Part shown: positions 45,613 to 54,744 of the stretch, in pieces
Layout: every line of letters begins with the position of its first letter
How positions within the stretch are numbered: the first letter of the stretch is position 1
Origin: Flavobacterium sp.
GTDB taxonomy: Bacteria; Bacteroidota; Bacteroidia; Flavobacteriales; Flavobacteriaceae
Length of the DNA: 64,000 nucleotides
Reading direction: 5' to 3'
Assembly (NCBI GenBank): GCA_026390995.1
Contig: JAPLEX010000015.1
Location: 33,197 to 97,196, forward strand
Notes under the pieces: generated by a model
What the model was told of the DNA's origin: nothing
What the model saw: only the letters and a program-made list of their open reading frames with translations
Database searches by the model: none
Position numbers and translations under genes: made by a program

Positions 45613-48422
45613 TTGAAAACGAATAAACTTAGTTTTTTTTACACCCTAGGATTAGGCATACTTATTATAGCTTGTTCTACCAAAAAAGACACGTTTACTT
45701 CCCGAAATTCCCACGCGCTAAGCACCAAGTATAATATTTTGTACAATGGCGGAATAGCCTTAGACAAAGGCATCGTCGAACTAAAAGCCCAAAACCAAGA
45801 CAATTATTGGGAAGTGCTTCCTGTGGAGCGCATGCAAATAAGTAAAGAGGCGATTTTGCCCGGAGAGACCAAAATTAACCCCAATTTTGATCGGGCCGAA
45901 ACCAAAGCCACCATGGCCATTCAAAAGCACTCGATGAACATTGGCGGAGCCGAAAAAAACCCACAAATGGACGAGGCCTATATAATGTTAGGCAAGGCCA
46001 GGTATTATGACCAGCGTTTTGTTCCGGCGCTAGAAGCGTTTAACTACATTCTATACAAATACCCCAACAGCGACAAGATTTACGAAGCTAAAATTTGGCG
46101 AGAAAAAACCAATATGCGCATGGAAAATGATGCGTTAGCGGTAACTAATTTAACCAAACTGCTCGCAGAAATTAAGTTTAAAGATCAAATATTTGCCGAC
46201 GCCAATGCCAGTTTAGCGCAAGCCTATTTGCACTTGGCCGAAAAAGACAGCGCCATTGCCAAGCTAAAATTGGCCCGAGATTTCACCAAATCAAAAGAAG
46301 AAAAAGCCCGTTATCGTTTTATCATCGGGCAACTTTTTGAGGGAATGGGTCAACATGACAGCGCATTTGTGGCCTACCAATCGGTGATCGACATGAAGCG
46401 TAAAGCTGCGCGAGAATATGTAATCCAGGCACATGCCCGCCAAGCCATGCAATTTGATTTTGCGCAAGGCGATACGGTTGCGTTTTTGAAAAAATTTAAC
46501 GAATTGAAAAAAGACCGTGAAAATCGTCCCTTTCTCGACGTGTTAAATCACCGCATAGCCTTGTTTTATGACAAACAAAAAAACACCAAACAAGCGCTTC
46601 ATTACTACAATGCCTCCTTAAAAAAGAAATCAGCCGATCAGTATTTGGTGGCCTCCAACTACACTACCGAAATATGGCCGAGATTTATTTCTACAAAGCC
46701 AAATACACGACTGCCGGGAAGTACTACGACAGCACGATGACGCAACTTAATAATCGTTCACGCGAATTTAAGTTCATCAAGAAAAAACGCGACAATTTGG
46801 CCGATGTGATCAAATACGAAGCCATCGCCAATAAAAATGACAGCATTATTTCGGTCTACAACCTTTCGGATACAGAACGGGTAGCTTATTACGAAAAACA
46901 CATAGAGGCCCTTAAAAAAGCAGACGCAATTCAAAAAGAAAAGGACAAAAAAGCCGCAAAAGAAGCCGATTCGGCTGCAGACGCAGCTGGTGAAAAAGGC
47001 GGAAGCAAAGGCCAAGGGAAAACTTCGATGGCGCCACCCAGCGCGATGGACGTAGCATCAACCGCCAGCAATTTTTATTTTTACAACTCCTCGACGGTAG
47101 CCTATGGCAAAGCCGAGTTCAAGAAAAACTGGGGCAATCGACCCTACAAAACCAATTGGCGTGTGGCGTCTATGAAATCGGCAGATGCCAATGGCAATTT
47201 GGCCGAAGCAGAATCAGAAGCCGACTCAGCGGAAGATTCACCCAAAAAAGAAAAAGAAGTTGATGCCCGCTATACGACCGAATTTTATACCCAATTGTTG
47301 CCTAAAGAGCAAACGGTAATTGATGATTTAATCAAGGAGCGCAATTTTGCCTATTACCAATTGGGCTTGATTTATAAAGAAAAATTCAAAGAATACAACT
47401 TGGCTTCGGCGAAGTTAGAGCAGTTATTAGTGAACAAACCCGAAGAGCGCTTCATTCTGCCTTCGATGTATCATTTGTATAAAATCTATGAAATTACCGA
47501 TGCGGCCAAGGCGACTGCCATGAAGGACCGCATTATTACGGAGTTCCCCGATTCGCGTTATGCCAAAATTTTGATTGCCTTAGCCAACGGAACGGTTGCC
47601 GCAACAGAATCGCCCAACACCGCCTATGACAAGGTGTATCAGTTGTATGAAACGGGCGACATAAAAACCACCTTGCTCGCTCTAGAAGAAGCAATCAACC
47701 AATATACAGGGGAAGAAATTATCCCCAAATTAGAATTATTAAAAGCACATTGCACCGGCAAGTTAATGGGCTTGGAAGAATATAAAAAAGCCCTGAATTT
47801 TGTGGCGCTCAACTACCCAAATGTTGAGGAAGGAAAAACCGCTGAAAAGTTATTGGCCACGGATTATCCCAAACTGGAAAAACTCACCTTTTACCAAGCC
47901 AAACCAAGCAGTTGGAAAATTGTGTATGTAGCCGACAACCTCAAAGACAAAAGCGTCATTAAATTACAAGAAACTGCGAGTAAATTTATCAAAGACCGAA
48001 GCATCGATCAGCTTTCTACTTCGCTTGATGTGTATACGCCTACCAAAAATTTCTTTGTGATACACGGACTAAAATCAGAAGAGGCGGCCAAAGGAATTGT
48101 TTCTATTTTGCGCGACTTTAAAGACTACAAATTGCCCAATACGGCCTACATCATTTCTAACGACAATTACAAAATTGTGCAAATCAAAAAGAATTTTGAG
48201 GCCTACCTAAAAACGCCGCCAAGCGATCCTTTACCCGAGGTTCCCGACACCTATGTTCCGGCTAAACCCGCTCAGACAAATCCTGCAATGCCCGATCAAA
48301 CGGTTCCTCCCAACGATGTTTTGGGTGGAGATGATACCGAAAACAGCATGGCGCCTCCCGCACCAACTGATTTAAACATGAGTCCAGACGATCCTTCGGC
48401 AATGAAAAAAGAAAAGAAATAG
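45613..48422 (+). pseudogene. sprE: SprE/PorW-type gliding and type IX secretion lipoprotein, split by a frameshift
   Basis: The first frame (375 residues, TTG start) has a lipoprotein signal MKTNKLSFFYTLGLGILIIA-C and TPR-type helices. The second frame (from 46674) continues MAEIYFYKAKYTTAGKYYDS, a coiled Lys/Ala-rich tract and the block NFYFYNSSTVAYGKAEF. It ends in a Pro-rich tail. Together this is the SprE/PorW family of TPR lipoproteins, needed for gliding and type IX secretion in F. johnsoniae. At 46672-46675 the dinucleotide AT is doubled. Removing one AT gives a single frame of about 935 residues. The gene could be inactive, phase-variable or mis-sequenced. The TTG start is needed for the signal peptide. 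Confidence 0.85.
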
Positions 48423-48424
48423 CC

Positions 48425-48835
48425 ATGTTTGACAAAAAGACCAAATCGTATACTGATTTGTTGGGAAAAACCAACCGAATAGTTGAAGGGACCACCATAG
48501 AAGGCAATATCGTGTCGCAAGCTGATTTTCGTTTGGACGGCATATTAACCGGAAATTTTAAGTCAAACGGCAAATTGGTGATTGGCCCTGCCGCTGCAGT
48601 AACAGGTGATGTAGTCTGCAAAAACTGTGACATCGAAGGCAAATACCACGGCAACATCCAAGTAGCTGAACTACTCACGGTAAAAGCAAAAGCCAGCATT
48701 AAAGGAGCTGTAGTTTGTGGCAAATTATCGGTAGAGCCCGGTGCCGATTTTAGCGCCTCTTGCGAAATGAAACCGCATTTAAAATCTACAACTCAACCCA
48801 ATGCAATCCCCAAACCAACAGAAACAAACGCGTAA
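48425..48835 (+). CDS. bactofilin (polymer-forming cytoskeletal protein)
   Basis: The 136-residue protein has the repetitive short strands of the bactofilin beta-helix: NRIVEGTTIEGNIVSQADFRLDG, LTGNFKSNGKLVIGPAAAVTGD, KYHGNIQVAELLTVKAKASIKG. Bactofilins polymerise into filaments at the membrane and organise cell-wall enzymes. The N-terminus is short and the C-terminal tail (KSTTQPNAIPKPTETNA) is disordered. It starts 2 bp after sprE and overlaps atpZ by 35 bp. Confidence 0.88.
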   Translation: MFDKKTKSYTDLLGKTNRIVEGTTIEGNIVSQADFRLDGILTGNFKSNGKLVIGPAAAVTGDVVCKNCDIEGKYHGNIQVAELLTVKAKASIKGAVVCGKLSVEPGADFSASCEMKPHLKSTTQPNAIPKPTETNA

Positions 48836-49031
48836 CAAATGGCTTGCGCTCATTAACATCCCCATTCAAATGGGGGCCATCGTGTTTTTGTTTGCCTTTG
48901 CAGGCAAATGGCTGGATGAGAAATATGCCAATCCACACCGTCTTTTTGTAAAAGGACTTACTTTGTTGGGAATCGCAATCGCATTTTATAACATCAATCG
49001 CCAACTCAAAGAAATCAACAAATCCGAATAA
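48801..49031 (+). CDS. atpZ: AtpZ/AtpI-family protein
   Basis: The 76-residue protein has two transmembrane helices (MGAIVFLFAFAGKWLDEKY and LFVKGLTLLGIAIAFYNINRQL) and the family pattern of a Gly-rich first helix ending in W/D. AtpI/AtpZ proteins sit at the head of ATP synthase operons and assist c-ring assembly or ion supply. The start overlaps the end of the bactofilin gene by 35 bp, which is long. DUF6168 and atpB follow. Confidence 0.8.
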   Translation: MQSPNQQKQTRNKWLALINIPIQMGAIVFLFAFAGKWLDEKYANPHRLFVKGLTLLGIAIAFYNINRQLKEINKSE

Positions 49032-49036
49032 GGGGA

Positions 49037-49468
49037 ATGCGTTACAAAGTAAAATTTCTTTTGCACTTGTTTATTCTCGCGGGAATTAGCTTTGCCATAC
49101 ATGCAGCGCTGTATCGTTTTACGTCTTTGGGCCAGACCGCTGCTGAGTTTCAGTTTTCCTTAACCACACTCTATTTGTTTTTTGGAATTTCGGCAGTTGT
49201 AGTGCTAGGAATTTTAGCTTTTTTGCCCTCTCGGTTTGCCGATAATTTTGGGTTTGTTTTTATTGGGCTCACACTTCTAAAAATTGGCATTACGTTTTGG
49301 TTTTTCCATTCGATACTAGGCAATCCTACTGGTTTTAATCCATCAGAAAAACGACAAGTTTTTTTGGTGTTTGCTTGGTTTCTGGCATTAGAGACTTACT
49401 TGTCTGCACGCATTTTAAACACAGCCCAACAAACCCTTGATTTTTCTGCAAATCCCCCAAAAAAATAA
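49037..49468 (+). CDS. four-helix membrane protein (DUF6168-type)
   Basis: The 143-residue protein has four hydrophobic helices: FLLHLFILAGISFAIHAAL, LTTLYLFFGISAVVVLGIL, FGFVFIGLTLLKIGITFWFF, and VFLVFAWFLALETYLSA. The arrangement resembles AtpI. From memory this is DUF6168, found between atpZ and atpB in flavobacteria. The function is unknown; it may be a stand-in for AtpI in F0 assembly. It begins 5 bp after atpZ. Confidence 0.7.
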   Translation: MRYKVKFLLHLFILAGISFAIHAALYRFTSLGQTAAEFQFSLTTLYLFFGISAVVVLGILAFLPSRFADNFGFVFIGLTLLKIGITFWFFHSILGNPTGFNPSEKRQVFLVFAWFLALETYLSARILNTAQQTLDFSANPPKK

Positions 49469-49476
49469 TTGCTTTA

Positions 49477-49509
49477 TACTTTTGAATATTAATAATTAAT
49501 GTACTTTTG
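49477..49509 (+). promoter_or_regulatory. promoter upstream of atpB, with a duplicated -7 motif
   Basis: TACTTTTG occurs twice, at 49477-49484 and 49502-49509. The TTG inside the first copy (49482-49484) is 17 bp before the second, giving a TTG-17-TACTTTTG promoter. The ATG of atpB at 49552 follows 42 bp later. The ATP synthase genes may therefore have their own start site besides read-through from sprE/bactofilin. Confidence 0.55.
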
Positions 49510-49551
49510 CACCAAATTTTAGAAACTCTAAATTAAGTTAATTCATACGCT

Positions 49552-50694
49552 ATGGTGTTTTCAAAAAAACTGATCCAAGTAAGTATAGCAATTTTAGTCG
49601 CCTTTCTTCCTATTATAGGATATTCTAATACTCCCGAAGCACCAGCTTCTTCTGATTCTGCTCCTGTTGAAACTACTCATGAAGCCCCCGCGGAACCAGC
49701 CGATTTAAAATCAAAAATCAGAGCATTTATCGATCACCACGTGTTGGATGCGCATGATTTTTCTCTTTTTGTAGACGAATCTACCCATACCCATTATGGT
49801 TTTCCATTGCCCATTATTTTGTGGGACAATGGCGTACACTTTTTCTCCTCGTCCAAATTTAACCATGGTGACGAACATGGAACAGTTGCCGAGTCAAATG
49901 GAAACTATTATGTATTGCACCACGAACGCATCTACAAAACTGATGCGCAAGGGACGTTGACCATGGATGAACACCATCATCCTAAAAATGCAAAGCCCAT
50001 CGATTTATCCATCACCAAAGGCGTTTTTACCATTATGGTTGTTGCTTTCTTGATGTTTATGTTGTTTAGCAGCTTGGCCAAATCGTATGCCAAAAATGGC
50101 GGAATTTCATCTGGACCAGGCCGTTTCTTTGAGCCGATTGTTTTGTATGTGCGCGACGAGATTGCGATTCCCAACATAGGCGAGAAACACTACAAAAAAT
50201 ACATGAGTTATTTGTTGACCATCTTTTTCTTTGTGTGGTTCTTAAATATTTTTGGATTGACTCCACTGGGAATTAATGTAACCGGGAACATAGCTGTGAC
50301 TTTTGGATTAGCCGTAATTACGTTTTTAATTACCAATTTAACGGCGAATAAAAATTACTGGGGACACATCTTCTGGATGCCCGGCGTTCCTACTCCGATG
50401 AAATTTATTTTGGCCCCGATAGAATTATTGGGCGTATTAATCAAACCCTTCTCGTTAATGATTCGTTTGTATGCCAACATTTTTGCAGGTCACATCGTAT
50501 TGATGAGTTTGATTGGGTTGATGTTTATTTTCAAAAACTGGTTGGGAAGCAGCTTGTCCTTTTTGTTGTCGTTTGCGATTTCAACCATTGAGATTTTAGT
50601 AGCGCTTTTACAAGCCTATATATTTACAATGCTATCTGCTTTATATTTTGGTTCAGCAGTAGAAGAGCACCATCACGAAGAGGCTCATCACTAA
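49552..50694 (+). CDS. atpB: F0F1 ATP synthase subunit a
   Basis: Subunit a forms the proton path against the c-ring. The 380-residue protein has a signal-like N-terminal helix and a roughly 120-residue extracytoplasmic part rich in His and acidic residues. A set of transmembrane helices follows, containing the essential arginine in SLMIRLYANIFAGHIVL. The last helices (LLSFAISTIEILVALLQAYIFTMLSALYF) are typical. It is longer than the E. coli protein (271 residues) because of the N-terminal part. It has a His-rich end (EEHHHEEAHH). Confidence 0.95.
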   Translation: MVFSKKLIQVSIAILVAFLPIIGYSNTPEAPASSDSAPVETTHEAPAEPADLKSKIRAFIDHHVLDAHDFSLFVDESTHTHYGFPLPIILWDNGVHFFSSSKFNHGDEHGTVAESNGNYYVLHHERIYKTDAQGTLTMDEHHHPKNAKPIDLSITKGVFTIMVVAFLMFMLFSSLAKSYAKNGGISSGPGRFFEPIVLYVRDEIAIPNIGEKHYKKYMSYLLTIFFFVWFLNIFGLTPLGINVTGNIAVTFGLAVITFLITNLTANKNYWGHIFWMPGVPTPMKFILAPIELLGVLIKPFSLMIRLYANIFAGHIVLMSLIGLMFIFKNWLGSSLSFLLSFAISTIEILVALLQAYIFTMLSALYFGSAVEEHHHEEAHH

Positions 50695-50755
50695 TGGCTA
50701 ATGGCTTTCGCCTAATGCCTTAAAAAAAGAATGTTTAATTTAATATATATACATT

Positions 50756-50947
50756 ATGGAAATTCCTAAAATTGTTGGAGCTGGATTAGTAGTAATCGGT
50801 GCTGGTATTGGTATCGGAAGAATCGGTGGTTCTGCTATGGACGCGATTGCACGTCAACCAGAAGCTACTGGTAAAATTCAAACCGCTATGCTTATCGCAG
50901 CTGCGCTTATTGAAGGTATTGGATTTGCTGCTTTATTTGCAGTATAA
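50756..50947 (+). CDS. atpE: F0F1 ATP synthase subunit c
   Basis: Subunit c forms the rotor ring. The 63-residue proteolipid has two helices with the Gly-rich GAGIGIGRIGGSAMDAIARQPE turn and the proton-binding carboxylate Glu in AALIEGIGFAALFAV. It is short but complete. The unusually codon-biased sequence suggests strong expression. A hairpin directly downstream separates it from atpF. Confidence 0.96.
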   Translation: MEIPKIVGAGLVVIGAGIGIGRIGGSAMDAIARQPEATGKIQTAMLIAAALIEGIGFAALFAV

Positions 50948-50959
50948 TACAAACAAACA

Positions 50960-50993
50960 AAAAGCTGTAACGGTTGGTTGCAGCTTTTGTTTT
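50960..50993 (+). terminator. attenuator-like hairpin between atpE and atpF
   Basis: The 12-bp stem AAAAGCTGTAAC/GTTGCAGCTTTT (one G-T pair) with loop GGTTG is followed by TGTTTTAC. It resembles an intrinsic terminator but lies inside the operon. It could cause partial termination or protect the atpE mRNA end, raising subunit c output relative to later subunits. That role is an inference. Confidence 0.65.
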
Positions 50994-51054
50994 ACTTAGA
51001 TTGAACACACCGAGTTTTTAAACTCACATTATATAGACAGTAAGAATAAAAAGT

Positions 51055-51555
51055 ATGGAAAAGTTAATAAATGATTTTTCGTTTGGTTTGTTTTTTTGGC
51101 AAACATTAATTTTTGTTGGATTGATTTTCTTGTTGAAAAAATTTGCGTGGAAACCCATTTTGGATGCGGTAAATGAGCGCGAAGAAGGCATCAAAAATGC
51201 TTTGGAATCAGCTGAAAACGCCAAAAAAGAAATGCAAAACTTGCAAGCCGACAACCAACGTATTTTGCAAGAAGCCCGTATGGAGCGTGATGCGATGTTG
51301 AAAGAAGCGCGTGAAATGAAAGAAAAAATGATCGCCGATTCTAAAACAGAAGCACAAGCACAAGGTTTGAAAATGATTGAGCAAGCCAAAGCAGCTATTG
51401 AAACCGAGAAAAATGCAGCTATGGCTGAATTGAAATCACAGGTTTCTACTTTGTCTTTAGCGATTGCCGAAAAATTATTACAAGACGAATTGGCCAACAA
51501 AGATTCCCAAGTAAAATTGGTAGAAAAAATGTTGGGTGATGCTAAACTAAACTAA
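51055..51555 (+). CDS. atpF: F0F1 ATP synthase subunit b
   Basis: Subunit b is the peripheral stalk. The 166-residue protein has one N-terminal transmembrane helix (FGLFFWQTLIFVGLIFLLKKFAWKPI). A long charged helix with KNALESAENAKKEMQNLQ and KEAREMKEKMIADSKTEA dimerises and reaches the F1 head. The length is normal. It ends 2 bp before atpH. Confidence 0.95.
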   Translation: MEKLINDFSFGLFFWQTLIFVGLIFLLKKFAWKPILDAVNEREEGIKNALESAENAKKEMQNLQADNQRILQEARMERDAMLKEAREMKEKMIADSKTEAQAQGLKMIEQAKAAIETEKNAAMAELKSQVSTLSLAIAEKLLQDELANKDSQVKLVEKMLGDAKLN

Positions 51556-51557
51556 TT

Positions 51558-52091
51558 ATGGCCAGTACAAGAGCTGCGATTCGTTATGCCAAAGCAATTT
51601 TAGAAATTGCGCAAGCCAAAGGCGCTGCTGATGCAGTGAATGCCGACATGCTTGTGGTAGAAGAAACCCTAAGCAACAATGCCGAGCTGCGCACCTTTAT
51701 CGCAAACCCGACAACCAAAGTGGAGGTAAAAGAAAGTGTGTTGTTGGAAGTATTTGCCAATACCCATGCGGTAACCAAAAGCTTGTTTCACTTGTTGTTC
51801 GAAAACAAACGGTTTGAATTGCTTCACACCATTGCGGTAAGATACAATGAGTTGCATGCCATTTTTAACGGTGTTGAAACCGCAAAAGTTACGACGGCTA
51901 TTCCGATGGATGCGGCTTTAGAAGCCAAGGTGTTGCAAAAAATCGCCACTTTTTCAGACAAAAAAATTACCATAGAAAACACGGTAGATCCAGCCATTAT
52001 CGGCGGATTTATTTTACGTATAGGCGACAAGCAATACAACGCTTCCATTGCCAACAGATTGCAAGTATTAAAAAGAGAATTAAGTAACTAG
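51558..52091 (+). CDS. atpH: F0F1 ATP synthase subunit delta
   Basis: Subunit delta joins the stalk to F1. The 177-residue protein has the N-terminal helical domain ([18 protein letters not shown]) and the C-terminal signature [26 protein letters not shown]. The length is normal. It lies 2 bp after atpF and 14 bp before atpA. Confidence 0.95.
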   Translation: MASTRAAIRYAKAILEIAQAKGAADAVNADMLVVEETLSNNAELRTFIANPTTKVEVKESVLLEVFANTHAVTKSLFHLLFENKRFELLHTIAVRYNELHAIFNGVETAKVTTAIPMDAALEAKVLQKIATFSDKKITIENTVDPAIIGGFILRIGDKQYNASIANRLQVLKRELSN

Positions 52092-52105
52092 TTATTTATA
52101 TAATT

Positions 52106-53683
52106 ATGGCGGAAATTAAACCAGCTGAAATTTCAGCAATTTTAAAAAAACAAGTAGAGCGTTTTGAATCTGGAGCTTCTCTAGAAGAAGTAGGAACAGT
52201 ACTTCAAGTTGGGGATGGTATTGCCCGTGTATACGGACTATCGAATGCCCAATACGGCGAATTAGTTCAATTTGAAAACGGTCTAGAAGGAATCGTTTTG
52301 AACTTGGAAGAAGACAATGTTGGGGTAGTGCTTTTAGGACCATCAACCGGAATCAAAGAAGGATCTACTGCCAAAAGAACCCAACGCATTGCTTCCTTAA
52401 AAGTAGGGGAACAAATGGTAGGTCGTGTAGTAAACACCCTTGGTTTTCCTATTGACGGAAAAGGACCCATCGGCGGAGACTTATACGAAATGCCTTTGGA
52501 GCGCAAAGCACCAGGAGTAATTTTCCGTCAGCCCGTAACTGAGCCTTTGCAAACCGGAGTAAAAGCTGTTGACGCCATGATTCCTGTGGGACGTGGACAA
52601 CGGGAGCTGGTAATTGGTGACCGTCAAACCGGTAAATCTACCGTGTGTTTGGACACCATTTTGAATCAAAAAGAATTTTATGACGCGGGTCAACCCGTAT
52701 TTTGTATCTACGTTGCGATTGGACAAAAAGCGTCAACTGTAGCGGGAATAGCAAAAATGTTAGAAGAAAAAGGAGCGATGGCTTACACCATTATTGTAGC
52801 TGCCAACGCATCTGATCCAGCGCCAATGCAAGTATATGCTCCATTTGCTGGAGCAGCCATCGGAGAATACTTCAGAGATTCAGGCCGTCCTGCTTTGATC
52901 GTATACGATGATTTATCCAAACAAGCGGTGGCGTATCGTGAGGTTTCTCTATTGTTAAGAAGACCACCGGGTCGTGAAGCCTATCCTGGAGACGTATTTT
53001 ACTTGCACTCTCGTTTGTTAGAAAGAGCGTGTAAAGTAATTGCCAACGACGATATCGCCAAAAATATGAATGATTTGCCGGATTCATTGAAACCAATCGT
53101 AAAAGGAGGAGGTTCGTTAACGGCATTGCCAATTATTGAAACCCAAGCGGGTGACGTTTCGGCCTATATTCCAACCAACGTAATTTCGATTACAGACGGT
53201 CAGATTTTCTTGGATGGAGACTTGTTTAACTCGGGTGTTCGTCCCGCGATTAACGTAGGTATTTCGGTATCTCGTGTGGGTGGAAACGCGCAAATCAAAT
53301 CGATGAAAAAAGTAGCGGGTACCTTAAAATTAGACCAAGCGCAATTCCGTGAATTGGAAGCCTTTGCAAAGTTTGGTTCTGATTTGGATGCGGTAACCTT
53401 GAATGTAATTGAAAAAGGAAGACGCAACGTAGAAATCTTGAAACAAGGATTGAACGATCCGTATACGGTAGAAGATCAAGTAGCAATTATCTATGCCGGT
53501 TCTAAAAACTTGTTGCGCAACGTGCCTGTAAACAAAGTTAAAGAGTTCGAAAAAGACTTTTTGGCCTACCTAAACAGCAAAAACAGAGCGACATTAGACG
53601 CATTAAAAGCAGGAAAATTAGACGACAGCATTACCGGCGTAATCGAGGCTGCTGCTAAAGAAATTTCAGCAAAATATAATTAA
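52106..53683 (+). CDS. atpA: F0F1 ATP synthase subunit alpha
   Basis: Subunit alpha is the non-catalytic nucleotide-binding part of F1. The 525-residue protein has the P-loop GDRQTGKST, the segment [46 protein letters not shown] and [21 protein letters not shown]. The length is normal. A long hairpin starts at its stop codon. No atpD (beta) or atpC (epsilon) follows; in Bacteroidetes these are usually elsewhere. Confidence 0.97.
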   Translation: MAEIKPAEISAILKKQVERFESGASLEEVGTVLQVGDGIARVYGLSNAQYGELVQFENGLEGIVLNLEEDNVGVVLLGPSTGIKEGSTAKRTQRIASLKVGEQMVGRVVNTLGFPIDGKGPIGGDLYEMPLERKAPGVIFRQPVTEPLQTGVKAVDAMIPVGRGQRELVIGDRQTGKSTVCLDTILNQKEFYDAGQPVFCIYVAIGQKASTVAGIAKMLEEKGAMAYTIIVAANASDPAPMQVYAPFAGAAIGEYFRDSGRPALIVYDDLSKQAVAYREVSLLLRRPPGREAYPGDVFYLHSRLLERACKVIANDDIAKNMNDLPDSLKPIVKGGGSLTALPIIETQAGDVSAYIPTNVISITDGQIFLDGDLFNSGVRPAINVGISVSRVGGNAQIKSMKKVAGTLKLDQAQFRELEAFAKFGSDLDAVTLNVIEKGRRNVEILKQGLNDPYTVEDQVAIIYAGSKNLLRNVPVNKVKEFEKDFLAYLNSKNRATLDALKAGKLDDSITGVIEAAAKEISAKYN

Positions 53684-53741
53684 GCTTGAAGTTTGAAGTG
53701 GGAAGTAGGGAAGTTAACGCCTTACTTCGAGCTTCGAGCTT
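53682..53741. repeat. 18-bp-stem hairpin repeat between atpA and atpG
   Basis: The arms at 53682-53699 and 53724-53741 pair over 18 positions with three G-T pairs; the left arm starts inside the atpA stop codon. The 24-base loop contains further GGAAGT units. The left side is built of GAAGT-type heptads and the right of CGAGCTT heptads. It has no T run, so it is more likely a dispersed repeat or an mRNA-processing/stability element than a terminator. Confidence 0.75.
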
Positions 53742-53762
53742 CCAACTCCTAACTATACACAA

Positions 53763-54623
53763 ATGGCAAATTTAAAGGAAATCCGTAACCGAATTACTTC
53801 CGTATCCTCGACGATGCAAATCACATCGGCGATGAAAATGGTTTCTGCCGCGAAGTTAAAAAAAGCACAAGACGCCATTACAGCGATGCGTCCGTATGCC
53901 GAGAAATTGACCGAGTTGTTGCAAAACTTGTCGGCCACCTTAGACGGAGATGCTGGTGGCGAGTACACCACGCAACGCGAAGTGAAAAAAGTATTGTTGG
54001 TGGCCGTTACCTCAAACCGGGGTTTGTGTGGCGCCTTTAATACTAACGTGGTCAAAGAAGTAAAAAGCAGAACCGATTTTTATGCCGGCAAACAAGTGGA
54101 TGTTTTTGCCATTGGTAAAAAAGGAAACGACGTGTTACGAAAAACACACACGGTAATTGACAACCAAAGCGCTGTTTTTGACACCCTTACTTTTGACAAT
54201 GTTTCTGTTATTGCGAATACCATTACCGAATTGTTTTTAACAGGTGGGTACGACAAAGTAGAGTTGATTTACAATCAGTTTAAAAACGCCGCTACCCAAA
54301 TTGTACAAACCGAGCAATTTTTGCCTTTGGCTGCTTTGGCTTCAGCAACAACTGCTTCGGCTGGAGATTATATATTTGAGCCTTCCAAAGAAGACATCGT
54401 GTTGACCTTGATTCCAAAATCATTAAAAACACAATTGTATAAAGGCATCCGCGATTCATTTGCTTCTGAACACGGCGCGCGTATGACAGCCATGCACAAA
54501 GCCACCGACAACGCAACCGAATTGAGAGACCAGTTAAAATTAACGTACAATAAAGCGCGTCAAGCGGCAATTACCAACGAGATTTTAGAGATTGTGGGTG
54601 GAGCCGAAGCCTTAAACGGATAA
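53763..54623 (+). CDS. atpG: F0F1 ATP synthase subunit gamma
   Basis: Subunit gamma is the central rotor shaft. The 286-residue protein has the paired N- and C-terminal helices: MANLKEIRNRITSVSSTMQI and TELRDQLKLTYNKARQAAIT. The final ITNEILEIVGGAEAL is the family signature. It is the last gene of the operon, separated from atpA by the hairpin repeat and followed by a strong terminator. Confidence 0.96.
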   Translation: MANLKEIRNRITSVSSTMQITSAMKMVSAAKLKKAQDAITAMRPYAEKLTELLQNLSATLDGDAGGEYTTQREVKKVLLVAVTSNRGLCGAFNTNVVKEVKSRTDFYAGKQVDVFAIGKKGNDVLRKTHTVIDNQSAVFDTLTFDNVSVIANTITELFLTGGYDKVELIYNQFKNAATQIVQTEQFLPLAALASATTASAGDYIFEPSKEDIVLTLIPKSLKTQLYKGIRDSFASEHGARMTAMHKATDNATELRDQLKLTYNKARQAAITNEILEIVGGAEALNG

Positions 54624-54643
54624 TTTTACGCGAAATAACAACG

Positions 54644-54674
54644 AAAAGCCAACAACAATTGTTGGCTTTTTTTA
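54644..54674 (+). terminator. rho-independent terminator of the ATP synthase operon
   Basis: A perfect 12-bp stem AAAAGCCAACAA/TTGTTGGCTTTT with loop CAA is followed by a T run to 54673. Confidence 0.92.
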
Positions 54675-54744
54675 TTTACAGTACGCCCCGTTTTGTTTCT
54701 ATAAATCCCTATTTTTGTTTCACTTCAACCAACACCAGAAACCT

